Counted from the stretch's first letter, positions 1 to 8,417 are shown. The stretch is 64,000 bases of DNA from Nocardia veterana NBRC 100344 (GCF_000308855.1 NZ_BAGM01000004.1:1-64000), one strand, 5' to 3'. Notes: generated by a model not told the origin, from the letters alone. Program-made: numbers and translations.

Positions 1-138
1 GGCCACTTCACCGGCAGCGTGACCGCCCATACCGTCGGCGAGCGCCAGCAGGCGTGCGCCCGCATAGACGGAGTCCTCGTTGTTTGCCCGGACGAGACCA
101 CGGTCGCTACGCGCTGCGTAGCGGAGAACTTGAGTCAC
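1..138 (-). CDS. pstP: Ser/Thr protein phosphatase PstP (PP2C family), N-terminal part
   Basis: Only the first 46 codons are in the window; the gene runs off the left edge. The N-terminus starts with a GTG and reads TQVLRYAARSDRGLVRANNEDS, followed by LLALADGMGGHAAGEV. The RSDxGxVRxxNED and ADGMGGH signatures are the metal-binding motifs of PP2C phosphatases. In mycobacteria PstP reverses PknA/PknB phosphorylation of cell-wall and division proteins. The start overlaps the stop of fhaB in a GTGA arrangement, so the two are probably translationally coupled. Gene order fhaA-fhaB-pstP matches the oriC-proximal kinase cluster of mycobacteria; rodA, pbpA, pknA and pknB would be expected further left. 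Confidence 0.93.
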   Translation of the reverse strand, partial: MTQVLRYAARSDRGLVRANNEDSVYAGARLLALADGMGGHAAGEVA

Positions 139-602
139 GATCGCAGCTCGATCACTGTCTTACCGACACGGACAGGGGTGCCGAGCGGAACTCGGACGGG
201 AGTGGTGACCTTCGCTCGGTCGAGGTAGGTCCCGTTGGTCGATCCTAAGTCTTCGACGTACCAATCCTCGCCGCGCGGCGACAACCGTGCGTGCCGGGTC
301 GAGGCGTAGTCGTCGGTCAGTACCAGCGTGGAATCGTCTGCACGCCCGATCAGCACCGGTTGGGTGCCGAGCGTGATCCGAGTGCCGGCGAGAGAACCCT
401 GAGTCACCACTAGATACTTGGCGCCCTTCTGGCCACGGCTGAAGGATGGCAGCACCACCGAACCTCGGGTGGGTCGGGGCTGGATCCGAATGCCTGATGC
501 CGCGTAGATGTCGCTGCGCAAGGTCCGAAGCACCGCCCACACGAACAGCCACAACAACAAGAGGAACCCCGCACGGGTCAACTGCAGGATCAGTCCCTGC
601 AC
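135..602 (-). CDS. fhaB: FHA-domain protein FhaB (FipA)
   Basis: This is a 155-residue protein, the same length as mycobacterial FhaB. An N-terminal hydrophobic segment (QLTRAGFLLLLWLFVWAV) anchors it in the membrane. The C-terminal half is a forkhead-associated phosphothreonine-binding domain with the family's GR, S-x-x-H and NG motifs (LIGRADDSTLVL, STRHARLS, GSTNGTYLD). Its known role is in division and peptidoglycan control as a PknA/PknB substrate. I chose the GTG at 602 because AGGAGG lies 9 bases upstream and the product then begins QGLILQLTRAGF like its orthologues; an in-frame ATG at 653 would add 17 residues with no such support. It sits between fhaA and pstP. Confidence 0.93.
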   Translation of the reverse strand: MQGLILQLTRAGFLLLLWLFVWAVLRTLRSDIYAASGIRIQPRPTRGSVVLPSFSRGQKGAKYLVVTQGSLAGTRITLGTQPVLIGRADDSTLVLTDDYASTRHARLSPRGEDWYVEDLGSTNGTYLDRAKVTTPVRVPLGTPVRVGKTVIELRS

Positions 603-788
603 GGCGCTCCACCTCCTGTTCGACCGGTCCCGTAGTGGCGTTTCGTCCCCCAACCGGTGTGCTGGTCAGCACGGCCCGGCTGCCGAGCGAATGTTGGCAG
701 CATAATAGGGCCGATGACCGGTTGCGATCACGATACGGGCGAGGGATTTTCGCGCCCCATCGTGACCTGCACCGGCGAGCTTACGGGA

Positions 789-2234
789 TCAGACGATTCG
801 GATCAGGATCTCGGAATGCCCGGCGCGGATGACATCTCCGTCCGCGAGCTGCCAGTCCTGAACGGGCGAGCCGTTGACCAGCGTCCCGTTGGTGGACCCC
901 AGATCGGAGAGCATCGCGACCTGGCCGTCCCACCGCACCTCGATGTGGCGGCGGGACACCCCGGTGTCGGGAAGTCGGAAGTGGGCGTCCTGGCCGCGCC
1001 CGATGATGTTGCTGCCCTCGCGTAGCTGATACGTGCGGCCGCTGCCGTCGTCGAGGTGCAGCGTGGCCGAGTAGCCGGACCCGCCGCGGGCCGGCTGCGG
1101 GGCGGCGCCGTACCCGGCCGGCTGGCCGTAGGCCGGCTGTTGGCCGTAGCCGTGCTCGTCGGCGCCGTATCCGCCCTGTTCGCCGTAGCCCGGATCGGCA
1201 TAGCCCGGGTCCGCGTAGCCTTGCTGGCCGTAACCGCCCTGGGCCGGGTAGCCCTGGTCGTACGCGGGCGCCTGCCCGTAGCCGGGCTGCTGGCCGTAGC
1301 TCTGTTCCGGGTAGCCCTGCTGTTGCCCGTACCCCTGGTCGGCGTAGCCCTGCTGGCCGTACCCCTGGTCGTAGCCGCCCTGCTCGTAGCCGCCCTGTTC
1401 ATAGGCCTGCTGCTGGCCGTAGCCCTGGTCGGCGTACGCCTGCTGGCCGTAGCCCTGGTCGTAGCTGCTCTGGTCGTAGCCGCCCTGGTCGTAACCCGGC
1501 TGACCGTAGGCCGCACCGCCCGGCTGGTAGCCCGCGCCACCCTGCTGGTAGTCGTAGCCGTTCTGGTAGTCCCCGCCTTGATAGTCGCCGTAGGCGGGCT
1601 GCGATTCCGGAGCGGCGTAGTCACCGGCGGGGTACTGACCGCCGCGGCCGTAGTCGTCTTGATATGCCGGCGCGGGGCGGCCCCCCGGCGGGGGTGCGTA
1701 CCCGCGGTTGCGTGGATCGGACTCCGCGGGCTCTCGGCTGGGGTCGTAGCCTGAGTTCTGCGTCATGGGGCCAGCTCCTGGTTGCGGGTGTGCGGGTCGT
1801 TGTGGGGGTCGTCCGGATCGATCGGGCGGGCGGTGCGGCACCGGTGGGTTCCGGCGGCCCGCATCCGGGTCCACCCGGCCGTGCGTCCTGAACTGCCCGG
1901 TGTGCAGCGTAGGGGATGTCTCGAATTCGACGTGCACTTCACCGTAGGTCTGCCACCCCTGATCGCGGATGTAGTCCTGTAAATGCCTGGCGAACGCGCG
2001 GGTGGTCAACTCCTGGTCCGCATCGAGTTCCTGCAGGTCCGTGGGGTTGACCGTGATGACGTAGACATTAGGGGCGAGCAGATGCCCGCCGTCGAGTTCG
2101 GTCAGCCGATCCGAGGCCTCGCGCTGCAGCGCCGCTTCCACCTCCTGGGGAACGACGTTGCCGCCGAAGACCCGGGCGAAGGCATCACCGACGGCACCCT
2201 GCAGGCGCCGTTCGAAACGCGAGACGATGCCCAT
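789..2234 (-). CDS. fhaA: FHA-domain protein FhaA, Gln/Gly/Tyr-rich linker
   Basis: The 481-residue protein has three parts. Residues 1 to about 115 are the DUF3662/FhaA N-terminal domain ([26 protein letters not shown]). Residues about 150-380 are a low-complexity linker dominated by GYGQQ, QGGYDQ and YADQGYG repeats. The C-terminal 95 residues are an FHA domain with [23 protein letters not shown] and STNGTLVNG. In M. tuberculosis the FHA domain binds phosphorylated MviN/MurJ and restrains peptidoglycan synthesis. The ATG follows a GGGAGG ribosome site. About 185 bp separate it from fhaB, so fhaB may also have its own promoter. The linker differs in length between species and is probably disordered. 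Confidence 0.95.
   Translation of the reverse strand: MGIVSRFERRLQGAVGDAFARVFGGNVVPQEVEAALQREASDRLTELDGGHLLAPNVYVITVNPTDLQELDADQELTTRAFARHLQDYIRDQGWQTYGEVHVEFETSPTLHTGQFRTHGRVDPDAGRRNPPVPHRPPDRSGRPPQRPAHPQPGAGPMTQNSGYDPSREPAESDPRNRGYAPPPGGRPAPAYQDDYGRGGQYPAGDYAAPESQPAYGDYQGGDYQNGYDYQQGGAGYQPGGAAYGQPGYDQGGYDQSSYDQGYGQQAYADQGYGQQQAYEQGGYEQGGYDQGYGQQGYADQGYGQQQGYPEQSYGQQPGYGQAPAYDQGYPAQGGYGQQGYADPGYADPGYGEQGGYGADEHGYGQQPAYGQPAGYGAAPQPARGGSGYSATLHLDDGSGRTYQLREGSNIIGRGQDAHFRLPDTGVSRRHIEVRWDGQVAMLSDLGSTNGTLVNGSPVQDWQLADGDVIRAGHSEILIRIV
1085..1640 (-). repeat. Degenerate GYGQQ/GGYDQ-coding repeats in fhaA
   Basis: About 550 bp of fhaA consist of imperfect short units encoding Gly-Tyr-Gly/Asp-Gln-Gln. 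On the plus strand they appear as recurring ctggccgtag and ccctggtcgtag words. The units vary in length, so this is a degenerate codon-level repeat and not a clean satellite. Such tracts are prone to length change between strains. The complementary strand gives an open frame of Val/Leu/Ala-rich peptide, an artefact of the repeat. Confidence 0.85.
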
Positions 2235-2513
2235 TCGGCCTCCCTTCGATGCCCGCCCTCGTATGCCTTCGCTGTATGTCTACGTCAGCTGATCGGTCTG
2301 TGTCGTCCGGGCGTCACGATCCCGCGACACGACATGCCGATAGGGCGTGTCGTCGAACGGACACGGTCATTGCATGATATCCACGATCCTCCACCCCTGT
2401 AACTCACGATCGGCCCCGGTGGTTCCCTTTCCCCGAAAACAACGGTTCGAAACCCCTTTGACCAGGCGATTTCGTGCGGGTGCGGGCCGCGTGATACTGT
2501 CTTCGAGTCGCTC

Positions 2514-2596
2514 GGGCGAGTGGCGGAATGGCAGACGCGCTGGCTTCAGGTGCCAGTGTCCTTCGGGACGTGGGGGTTCAAGTCCCCCTTCGCCCA
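2514..2596 (+). tRNA. tRNA-Leu (anticodon CAG)
   Basis: An 83-nt class II tRNA can be folded by eye. The acceptor GGGCGAG pairs with TTCGCCC (the last pair is G-T). The anticodon stem CTGGC/GCCAG encloses the loop TTCAGGT, whose central CAG reads leucine CTG codons, the commonest Leu codon in this DNA. A long variable arm (GTCCTTCGGGAC) and the T-arm GGGGGTTCAAGTCCCCC complete it. The discriminator is A and no CCA is encoded. A rho-independent terminator follows within 10 bp. Confidence 0.95.
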
Positions 2597-2605
2597 CAGA
2601 AGAAG

Positions 2606-2639
2606 AGCCGCAGACCGGATCCCGGTCTGCGGCTTTTTT
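2606..2639 (+). terminator. Rho-independent terminator after tRNA-Leu
   Basis: A 13-bp perfect stem (AGCCGCAGACCGG / CCGGTCTGCGGCT) with a 3-nt loop is followed by a T run. It begins about 10 bp beyond the tRNA 3' end on the same strand. It is one of the few canonical stem-plus-T terminators in the window. Confidence 0.9.
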
Positions 2640-2752
2640 CGTACAGAACCCATATGTCCGACCCAGCCCTTACGTCGGACCCTCGATCCGGTCATCACCG
2701 ATTCAACGCCCGGCTTCGCGCTCAGCTCGCCAGAATGTGATGAGGAACATGC

Positions 2753-2801
2753 GAAAGACCCCGCATCCCATCCGATTTCTCGGAGGAATACGGGGTCTTT
2801 C
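2753..2801 (-). terminator. Hairpin downstream of cspA
   Basis: The arms GAAAGACCCCG and CGGGGTCTTTC form an 11-bp inverted repeat around a 27-nt loop. It lies 12 bp beyond the cspA stop. The stem itself contributes the only T-rich stretch, so efficiency is uncertain. It could act on transcripts from either side. Confidence 0.65.
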
Positions 2802-2813
2802 GAGTCACGCTGA

Positions 2814-3017
2814 TCAGATAGCGCGGACGTCCTGAGCCTGCGGGCCCTTCTGGCCCTGGCCTACCTCGAACTCCACGCGCTGGCCCTCGTCGAGGGTCTT
2901 GAAACCCGAGCCGCCGATGGCGGAGTAATGAACGAAGACGTCAGGGCCGCCTCCGTCTTGGGCGATGAAGCCGAAGCCCTTCTCGCCGTTGAACCACTTC
3001 ACAGTGCCTTGTGCCAT
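2814..3017 (-). CDS. Cold-shock protein, CspA family
   Basis: This 67-residue single cold-shock domain has the RNP1 motif GFGFIAQ and the RNP2-like motif VFVHYSAI. The N-terminus [13 protein letters not shown] is typical of actinobacterial CspA. Such proteins bind single-stranded RNA and DNA as chaperones, in the cold or constitutively. The full family length is present and no residue looks damaged. The gene is monocistronic, with the tRNA-Leu unit downstream on the opposite strand and an AGAAAAG-type ribosome site upstream. Whether it is cold-induced cannot be read from the sequence. Confidence 0.96.
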   Translation of the reverse strand: MAQGTVKWFNGEKGFGFIAQDGGGPDVFVHYSAIGGSGFKTLDEGQRVEFEVGQGQKGPQAQDVRAI

Positions 3018-3151
3018 TTTCTACTGCATCTTTTCTGTAGGTGAGCCGAACCGATCACTTGCAATCAGCCCGATCTCCACTACCCACGGTGCCACACTCG
3101 GCGGCATTGTGCGAACAGCGGCTGCCCATCGGCGGCGATAGCCGTCCGGGA

Positions 3152-3490
3152 TCAGCCGCCGCGATGGGTGCGCACGTACTCGAGGTCGGCCGGCGTGACC
3201 GGATCGGTGATATCGGCGAACTCGTTGTGTTTCTGCAGGTAGCCCGCGACGAACGGGCAGATCGGCACGACGCGCAACCCGGCCTCGCGGGTGTGCGCCA
3301 GCGCCTGCGAGACCACGACGCCGGCCAGGCCGCGTCCGGCGAAGTCGGAGTCGATTTCGGTGTGGTAGAAGATCCGCTGCCCGTCGTGGTCGAGGTATTC
3401 GGTGAAGCCGGCGAGCCGATCGTCCACGCTGACTTCGAACCGTTCGGCGGCCTGCGTCACGACCGGTTCGGATTGCTGTTCGGCGGTCAT
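3152..3490 (-). CDS. Small GNAT-family N-acetyltransferase
   Basis: This 112-residue protein resembles the short YjdJ/COG2388 group of Gcn5-related acetyltransferases. The acetyl-CoA-binding region is seen as FAGRGLAGVVVSQALAHTR, and the terminal strand-turn as CPFVAGYLQKHNEFADI. The substrate is unknown; members of this group have the fold but few have been assayed. The frame stays open upstream to 4075, but that extension has no acetyltransferase character. I take the ATG at 3490 (MTAEQQSEPV) as the start. The nearest upstream gene is 0.7 kb away. Confidence 0.85.
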   Translation of the reverse strand: MTAEQQSEPVVTQAAERFEVSVDDRLAGFTEYLDHDGQRIFYHTEIDSDFAGRGLAGVVVSQALAHTREAGLRVVPICPFVAGYLQKHNEFADITDPVTPADLEYVRTHRGG

Positions 3491-3724
3491 GGACACAGTA
3501 TTGCGGTCCGGGCCGCCGTGCTCGGGCAGGTTGGGCGCAGGTCGTGCGCACTGGTGTGATCTTCGCCGCATTCTGCTGCCCTGGTGTGTGGTTATTCCAT
3601 CGCCGTATAACCGACCGGGGCGGGCGAATTCGGGTTCGCTGCTGCAATAACTCCCACATTCGACGGATGCGGATGTGCGGGTTTCTGAGAAACGCCTAAT
3701 GGAAGTCTGGGAACCTCCGGATAT

Positions 3725-3743
3725 AACAAACTTTGAGTTTGTT
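3725..3743. repeat. A+T-rich perfect dyad AACAAACT-TTG-AGTTTGTT
   Basis: An 8-bp perfect inverted repeat with a 3-bp centre is followed on the plus strand by TTAT. It could be an operator or a weak terminator. It stands out because such A+T content is rare in this DNA. It lies about 235 bp upstream of the GNAT start. Confidence 0.6.
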
Positions 3744-4077
3744 TTATCGGTCGGGTGGTGCTTCTCGGACTGGGAACCGGCGTCCGGTGAGGCCTCTACC
3801 TGCGGTGATGCCGGGTACGTGGCGGGACGGCGACACGCCGGGAAATATTCGGTGGGCCCGCCGCTGCCGTCTGATAACAGCCGAAAAAGCACGAAATATC
3901 GCGGCAGCACAAGGATTGCGGTAGGTGTGCGCGGAAATTTCCGACCGCCCGCCAGGAATTTGCGCGCGGTCTCCGGATGTCCTTCCCGACTGCGGGTTTC
4001 GGCCCGGTTACGGCCAGGCAGACGGGGTGTGCAGGAGGTTGCGTCGGGATAACGATTGTGTAGAGTCAACGGCAACG

Positions 4078-4111
4078 CTGGCCGCAGCTGAGCTGGACTC
4101 GCTGCGGCCAG
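4078..4111. repeat. 11-bp stem CTGGCCGCAGC / GCTGCGGCCAG
   Basis: A perfect 11-bp inverted repeat encloses 12 nt. It lies about 90 bp beyond the stop of the minus-strand SpoIIM-like gene and may terminate it without a U-tract. A small structured RNA is another possibility. Confidence 0.6.
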
Positions 4112-4198
4112 TGGATCTCAAATCCCGGACTCGATCATCGTCCGCATCCCTCATCCATCGCAAGGGATTTTCTCAGCCTCAGCGGAATGCGCTCGGCA

Positions 4199-5188
4199 TT
4201 AGCCGGAGATGCGCTCGTACTCGGCCGATGCTCGCAGCGCGGCCTGTTCCTCCGCAGCACTGCGCCCCGGACCGAAGACATAGGCCAGGAAGACCAGTTC
4301 GGCAAGCAGTCCGATCCCGATACGCGCGGGCGCGGGCCAGCCGCTCGGCGTGACGAAGCCCTCGATCAGGCCCGATACCAGCAGCACCAGCACCAGCCCG
4401 AGCGCTACCGTCGCCGCCGCCCGGCCCTGCCGGGCCAAGGCCTCGGCACGCGGCGACCGTCCCGGATCGATCAGCGTCCAGCCGAGCCGCAGTCCCGCCC
4501 CACCGGCAACGAAAATCGCTGTGAGCTCCAGCATTCCGTGCGGCAGCAGGAATCCGAAGAAGGACTCCAAACGCCCGGCATCGGCCATCAGGCCGGCCGA
4601 GACCCCGACATTGAGCGCATTCATGAACAGCAGATATGCCGCCGGCAGGACGAGGATGCCGGTGAACAAGGCGATCGCCGCCACCCAGGCGTTGTTGGTC
4701 CACACCTGCGCCGCGAAGGCATCGTGCGGATGTTCGGAGTAATAGGACTCGAAGCGGCCGCCGGGCGCCGTCAACTTCTCCGCATTCGCCGGCAGTCCCA
4801 GCGCGCGCCGGGCCGCGCCCGAGCCGGAGACCCAGATACCGATCGCGGCCGATACCGCCAGGAACGCGGCCGCGACGCCCAGCCACCACCGGCGTGCTCG
4901 ATACACCGCGGCGGGGAATCCGTGGGTGAAGAAGTACCCGATCCGAGACCAGGTGTCGGTCCGAGCGCTCAGCAGCCGGCCACGCGCTCGCGCCAGCAAC
5001 GCACTCAACCCGTTGATCAATTCCGGATCCGGAGAGTGCGATTGCAACCGCGCCAGCTGTTGCGAAGTGCGGCGATACAACGCCACGAACTCGTCGACCT
5101 CGGCCCCGGTCAGCCGACGCTGCGCGGTCAGCCGATCGAGCCGATCCCAATAACGCCGCTGCGCAAAAGAATAGGCATCGACGTCCAT
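4199..5188 (-). CDS. SpoIIM/stage II sporulation M-like integral membrane protein
   Basis: The 329-residue protein begins with about 100 cytoplasmic residues (WDRLDRLTAQRRLTGAEVDEF, YRRTSQQLARLQ). Several membrane spans follow (WWLGVAAAFLAVSAAIGIWV; WVAAIALFTGILVLPAAYLL; ATVALGLVLVLLVSGLIEGFV). The conserved FFGFLLPHGMLELTAIF segment marks the SpoIIM/DUF95 family. It corresponds to Rv3694c in the mycobacterial MoxR-DUF58 neighbourhood. There is no sporulation here, so the family name does not imply that role. The ATG has GGAGGAG at good spacing. It is divergent from the RDD gene. Confidence 0.88.
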   Translation of the reverse strand: MDVDAYSFAQRRYWDRLDRLTAQRRLTGAEVDEFVALYRRTSQQLARLQSHSPDPELINGLSALLARARGRLLSARTDTWSRIGYFFTHGFPAAVYRARRWWLGVAAAFLAVSAAIGIWVSGSGAARRALGLPANAEKLTAPGGRFESYYSEHPHDAFAAQVWTNNAWVAAIALFTGILVLPAAYLLFMNALNVGVSAGLMADAGRLESFFGFLLPHGMLELTAIFVAGGAGLRLGWTLIDPGRSPRAEALARQGRAAATVALGLVLVLLVSGLIEGFVTPSGWPAPARIGIGLLAELVFLAYVFGPGRSAAEEQAALRASAEYERISG

Positions 5189-5200
5189 CCGCTCCTCCTG

Positions 5201-5292
5201 TGTCGATGCGGGACACCCGCACCCGGTCGGACCGCCGAGCGGGCTTCGCAGGGTATCTCGGCGGTCCTCCGGTGTCGATGCGGGACACCCGC
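5201..5292. promoter_or_regulatory. Two copies of GTGTC-N7-GACAC between divergent genes
   Basis: The 20-mer TGTCGATGCGGGACACCCGC occurs at 5201-5220 and again at 5273-5292, 72 bp apart. Each copy with the base before it holds the dyad GTGTC-GATGCGG-GACAC, and TCCTCC also precedes both. They sit in the roughly 150-bp space between the divergent SpoIIM-like and RDD starts. This arrangement suggests a pair of operator half-turns controlling both genes. The first copy touches the ribosome site of the SpoIIM-like gene. Confidence 0.65.
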
Positions 5293-5342
5293 GAGAATCG
5301 AGGCTAGTTCGTGCGCGGCCGATCCGGGATACTCGACTGGCC

Positions 5343-6149
5343 ATGGCCGATTTCACCACCGGGGAGGCCGTCTCCCTGCAGCTGCCGATCGCGCGGATCC
5401 CGATGCGGGCCGCGGCCTTCGCGATCGACCTGGTGCTGCAACTCGTCCTCGGGCTGCTGTTGCTGCTCGCGGTGTTCGGCGTGCTGTTCCAATTCGAACC
5501 CGACACCGCCTGGCTCGATACGGCCGCTCTGCTCACCATGGTCACGGTGCTGGTCGGCTACCCGGTCGTCTGCGAAACGGCGATGCGCGGGCGCACTGTC
5601 GGCAAATTGGCGCTGGGCCTGCGGGTGGTGCGCGGCGACGGCGGGCCGATCGACTTCCGGCATGCGCTGACCCGGGGCCTGTCCGGTGCGCTCGTCGATT
5701 TCTGGAATCTGGGCGGGTTCGGTGTGGTCGCGGTGGTCACCTCGCTGTGTTCACCGCGGGCGCGCCGGGTGGGCGACATTCTGGCGGGGACCGTCGTCGT
5801 CTCGGATCGCGCGCGAATCCCCATGCCCGCCTTGGCCGTTGCGCCGCCGTGGCTGGCCGGCTGGGTGGCGCGACTGGATCTGTCCGGACTCACCGAGGAG
5901 CTGGCGCTCCCGGTGCGGCAGTATCTGACCCGGTTCCACGGCCTCACCCCGCAGGCGCAGGCGGAACTCGGCAACGCGCTGGTCCTCGCCGTCTGCGCCC
6001 GGTTGCGGGTGCCGCCGCCGGCCGGCTACCCGCCGCTGCAGATTCTCGGTGCGGTGATCGCCGAGCGGCAACGCCGCATGCTGCCCGCACCACGACTGCC
6101 CTTCCGGCCGGTGGCCGCGGCCGGTGCTACAGGGCACCCGATCGCTTGA
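5343..6149 (+). CDS. RDD-family membrane protein
   Basis: The 268-residue protein carries an RDD domain in its first 150 residues. It has a hydrophobic pair of helices (LVLQLVLGLLLLLAVFGVLF; ALLTMVTVLVGYPVVCE). The family's G-x-T-x-G-K-x-x-x-G-x-R-V motif is seen as GRTVGKLALGLRVV. A third helix and SPRARRVGDILAGTVVV follow. The soluble tail (about 155-268) is not recognised. The RDD family is implicated in ion exchange and membrane assembly, with no agreed substrate. Position and divergence match Rv3695 in mycobacteria. Its last 23 bp overlap the convergent DUF58 gene. Confidence 0.88.
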   Translation: MADFTTGEAVSLQLPIARIPMRAAAFAIDLVLQLVLGLLLLLAVFGVLFQFEPDTAWLDTAALLTMVTVLVGYPVVCETAMRGRTVGKLALGLRVVRGDGGPIDFRHALTRGLSGALVDFWNLGGFGVVAVVTSLCSPRARRVGDILAGTVVVSDRARIPMPALAVAPPWLAGWVARLDLSGLTEELALPVRQYLTRFHGLTPQAQAELGNALVLAVCARLRVPPPAGYPPLQILGAVIAERQRRMLPAPRLPFRPVAAAGATGHPIA

Positions 6150-7419
6150 GTTCCAGATATTCGTCCGCCAGTGCCTCGGGTAGCCGGTCCGGCGCCGCCG
6201 CGACGACATCGATGCCCTGCCGCAGCAGCGTCTCCCGGACCACGGCGCGTTCGGTCAGCAGATGTTCGGCCGCCGCGGCGGTGTAGACCTCCTGCGGATG
6301 TGCGCGCCGGTTCGCCGCCGCCGCGATCTCCGGATCGGTCACCGACACCAGCAGCACCCGGTGACGGCGGCTCAGCACCGGCAGTACCGGCAGCAGATTC
6401 TCCTCGACCATCGCGCCGTCGAGGCTGGTGAACCAGACCACCAGGCTTCGGCGCCGGGTGTTGCGGACGGCGGTGCGCACCATCGCCGCGGTATCGGAAT
6501 CGACCAGGGCCGGCACCACGCCCGACAGCGCGTGCATCAGTTTGGGCTGCACGGCCTTTCCGCGAACCCCTCGGACCTCGGCCCGGACCTCCCGATCGAA
6601 GGCCAGCAGGTCGACACTGTCGCCCGCCGCCGCGGCCAGTGCGCCCAGCAACAGCGCGGCCTCGATCCCGGTGTCCAGCCGGGTCTGCTCGCCCAGGCGC
6701 GCGGCGCTGATCCGGCCGGTATCCATCAGCATCAGGACGTGGCGGTTGCGTTCCGGCCGCCAGGTCCGCACCAGGACGTCGGTCGCACGGGCGGTCGCGC
6801 GCCAATCGATGGAGCGGACATCGTCGCCGGCCACGTATTCGCGAAAGGAATCGAATTCCGAGCCCGCACCGCGAAGATTCGCCACGGACCGGCCGTCCAG
6901 ATGTTGCAGCCGCGACACCTTCGCCGCCAGCACGCGTTCGGTCCGAAACGGCGGCAGCGCACGGACTTTCGCCGCCACCGTGCGACGGAACTGCCGTCCG
7001 GCGAGGCCGAGCGGGCCCACGAGCCGAATCGTCACCGGGCCGGCGGTCCGGTCGCCGCGCCGGCTCGGCCGTACCGGGGTGCGCAGTGTGGTCCGCGTAT
7101 TGGCGGGCAGCCGCAGCCGGTGAGTGTGCGCGGGGGCCTGCGCACTGGGCGGCCAATCGTCCCACAGCAGTGCGCGGACCGGATTCGGGCCGCGGTTGAA
7201 CACGGTCAGCTCGACCACCGCGGTCCGGCCCACGCGAACCGTCGTGAGCGGAACTCGGCTCAATTCGAGCGAATCGGGGCGGCAGGCCAGCACGTCGATG
7301 CCGGCGAGCAGCACCAGTACCGTCGTCATCGCGACGACGCCGATCCAGGACGGCAGGGCGAAGCAGACGACGGCCGCCGCCACCGCCGCGCACAGCGCGA
7401 GCCGACCGGTGACGATCAT
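6127..7419 (-). CDS. DUF58 domain protein (MoxR-associated, vWA-like)
   Basis: The 430-residue protein starts with two membrane spans (LALCAAVAAAVVCFALP; VVAMTTVLVLLAGIDVLA). A beta-rich section follows, then the DUF58 signature GDDVRSIDWRATARATDVLVRTW and a degenerate von Willebrand A fold (HVLMLMDTGR, SLVVWFTSLDG). DUF58 proteins work with MoxR ATPases, probably as chaperone-like adaptors. The ATG at 7419 lies 4 nt after the MoxR stop. The frame is open back to 7539, but that part is inside moxR. It is the Rv3693 counterpart and the last gene of its operon. Confidence 0.9.
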   Translation of the reverse strand: MIVTGRLALCAAVAAAVVCFALPSWIGVVAMTTVLVLLAGIDVLACRPDSLELSRVPLTTVRVGRTAVVELTVFNRGPNPVRALLWDDWPPSAQAPAHTHRLRLPANTRTTLRTPVRPSRRGDRTAGPVTIRLVGPLGLAGRQFRRTVAAKVRALPPFRTERVLAAKVSRLQHLDGRSVANLRGAGSEFDSFREYVAGDDVRSIDWRATARATDVLVRTWRPERNRHVLMLMDTGRISAARLGEQTRLDTGIEAALLLGALAAAAGDSVDLLAFDREVRAEVRGVRGKAVQPKLMHALSGVVPALVDSDTAAMVRTAVRNTRRRSLVVWFTSLDGAMVEENLLPVLPVLSRRHRVLLVSVTDPEIAAAANRRAHPQEVYTAAAAEHLLTERAVVRETLLRQGIDVVAAAPDRLPEALADEYLELKRSGAL

Positions 7420-7423
7420 CGCG

Positions 7424-8407
7424 CTACACCGGAACCGGGACCGAGGCCAGCAACGACGACAGCACCCCCTCGCCGGTGACACCGTCGAGTTCCGCCTCCG
7501 GGCGCAGCTGCAAGCGGTGCCGAAGTACCGCCACCGCAACGAATTTCACATCGTCGGGGGTAACGAAGGCGCGGCCGTTCAGCCAGGCCAGCGCGCGTGC
7601 CGAAGCGAGTACCGCGGTGGCGCCGCGGGGTGAGGCGCCGTGTTGGACCGCGGGCGAGGTGCGGGTCGCGCGGCACAGATCCACGATGTAGGCCAGAACC
7701 TCGGGATTGACCGCCACCCGGGTGGCGGCGGCCCGGGCGGCGGCGAGATGCGCCGGCCCGGCGACCGCGCGCACCCCGGCGGCGCTCAGATCGCGCGGAT
7801 CGAATCCGGCCGCATGGCGCTGCAGGATCCGGAACTCGTCCTCGCGTCCGGGCAGCAGGATGTCGACCTTGAACAGGAACCGGTCCAGCTGGGCCTCGGG
7901 GAGCGGATACGTGCCCTCCTGTTCGATCGGATTCTGGGTCGCGATCACGACGAACGGGTCCGGCAGCGGTTGCGGTACGCCGGCCACCGACACCTGGCGT
8001 TCCTCCATCGATTCCAGCAGGGCCGATTGGGTTTTCGGTGGGGTGCGGTTGATCTCGTCGGCCAGCAGCAGATTCGTGAAGACCGGGCCGCGCCGGAACG
8101 TGAATTCGGCCGAATGCGGGTCGTAGATCTGGGAACCGGTCACATCTCCGGGCATCAGGTCGGGAGTGAACTGGACCCGGGTGTGCTCGAGTTCCAGCGC
8201 GGCGGCAAGAGTGCGCACCAGCAGCGTCTTCGCCACCCCCGGAACGCCCTCCAACAGCACATGACCACGGCACAGCAGGGCGAGTACCAGGTACAGCACG
8301 GCCTGGTCGTTACCGACGACCGCCTTGCCGATCTCGGCCCGCAATTCCCCGAGTGCCCGATGCGCCTGTTCGGCGGTGGGGGTGTGGTCGGTCCGCGCGG
8401 TTGTCAT
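7424..8407 (-). CDS. MoxR-family AAA+ ATPase
   Basis: The 327-residue protein has a Walker A at residues 54-61 (GVPGVAKT), a Walker B near 115 (LLLADEINR), the sensor-1 region VIATQNPIEQEGTYPLPEAQLDRF (split here as ATQNPIEQEG and LPEAQLDRF), and an arginine-finger region. It is the counterpart of MoxR2 (Rv3692). MoxR ATPases act as chaperones that mature or insert metal or cell-envelope complexes. The gene follows the DUF4129-DUF4350 protein by 10 nt and precedes DUF58 by 4 nt, the usual MoxR-DUF58 operon order. Confidence 0.94.
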   Translation of the reverse strand: MTTARTDHTPTAEQAHRALGELRAEIGKAVVGNDQAVLYLVLALLCRGHVLLEGVPGVAKTLLVRTLAAALELEHTRVQFTPDLMPGDVTGSQIYDPHSAEFTFRRGPVFTNLLLADEINRTPPKTQSALLESMEERQVSVAGVPQPLPDPFVVIATQNPIEQEGTYPLPEAQLDRFLFKVDILLPGREDEFRILQRHAAGFDPRDLSAAGVRAVAGPAHLAAARAAATRVAVNPEVLAYIVDLCRATRTSPAVQHGASPRGATAVLASARALAWLNGRAFVTPDDVKFVAVAVLRHRLQLRPEAELDGVTGEGVLSSLLASVPVPV

Positions 8408-8417
8408 CCGGTCTCCG

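Larger units (their letters stand above)
3491..4198. other. Gene-free 0.7 kb with two inverted repeats
   Basis: No frame here has convincing coding character; the longest plus-strand frame (3675-4052) reads as random Arg/Ser/Gly-rich peptide. The stretch is richer in A+T than its neighbours around 3590-3760 and 3840-3910. It holds an A+T-rich dyad at 3725-3743 and a strong G+C stem at 4078-4111. It separates the GNAT gene from the end of the SpoIIM-like gene, so no operon crosses it. Confidence 0.7.

Noticed and set aside
1056..1754. Hydrophobic Val/Leu/Ala-rich frame opposite fhaA
   Set aside because: It is the complement of the Gln/Gly/Tyr repeat of fhaA; the apparent membrane spans are an artefact of the repeat.
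1780..1900. Possible frameshift in fhaA at the Pro/Arg-rich stretch
   Set aside because: The mycobacterial protein has a similar segment between its N-terminal domain and the NSxY start of the linker, so the frame is probably intact.
2514..2596. tRNA-Leu as a phage or island attachment site
   Set aside because: No integrase, no direct repeat of the tRNA 3' end and no foreign-looking genes are nearby.
3491..4075. N-terminal extension of the GNAT gene to 4075
   Set aside because: The extra 195 residues are Ser/Arg-rich without homology, and the ATG at 3490 gives a complete small acetyltransferase.
4187..6286. 699-residue plus-strand open frame
   Set aside because: It is a shadow of the SpoIIM-like and RDD genes, Arg/Gln/Pro-rich with no recognisable domain.
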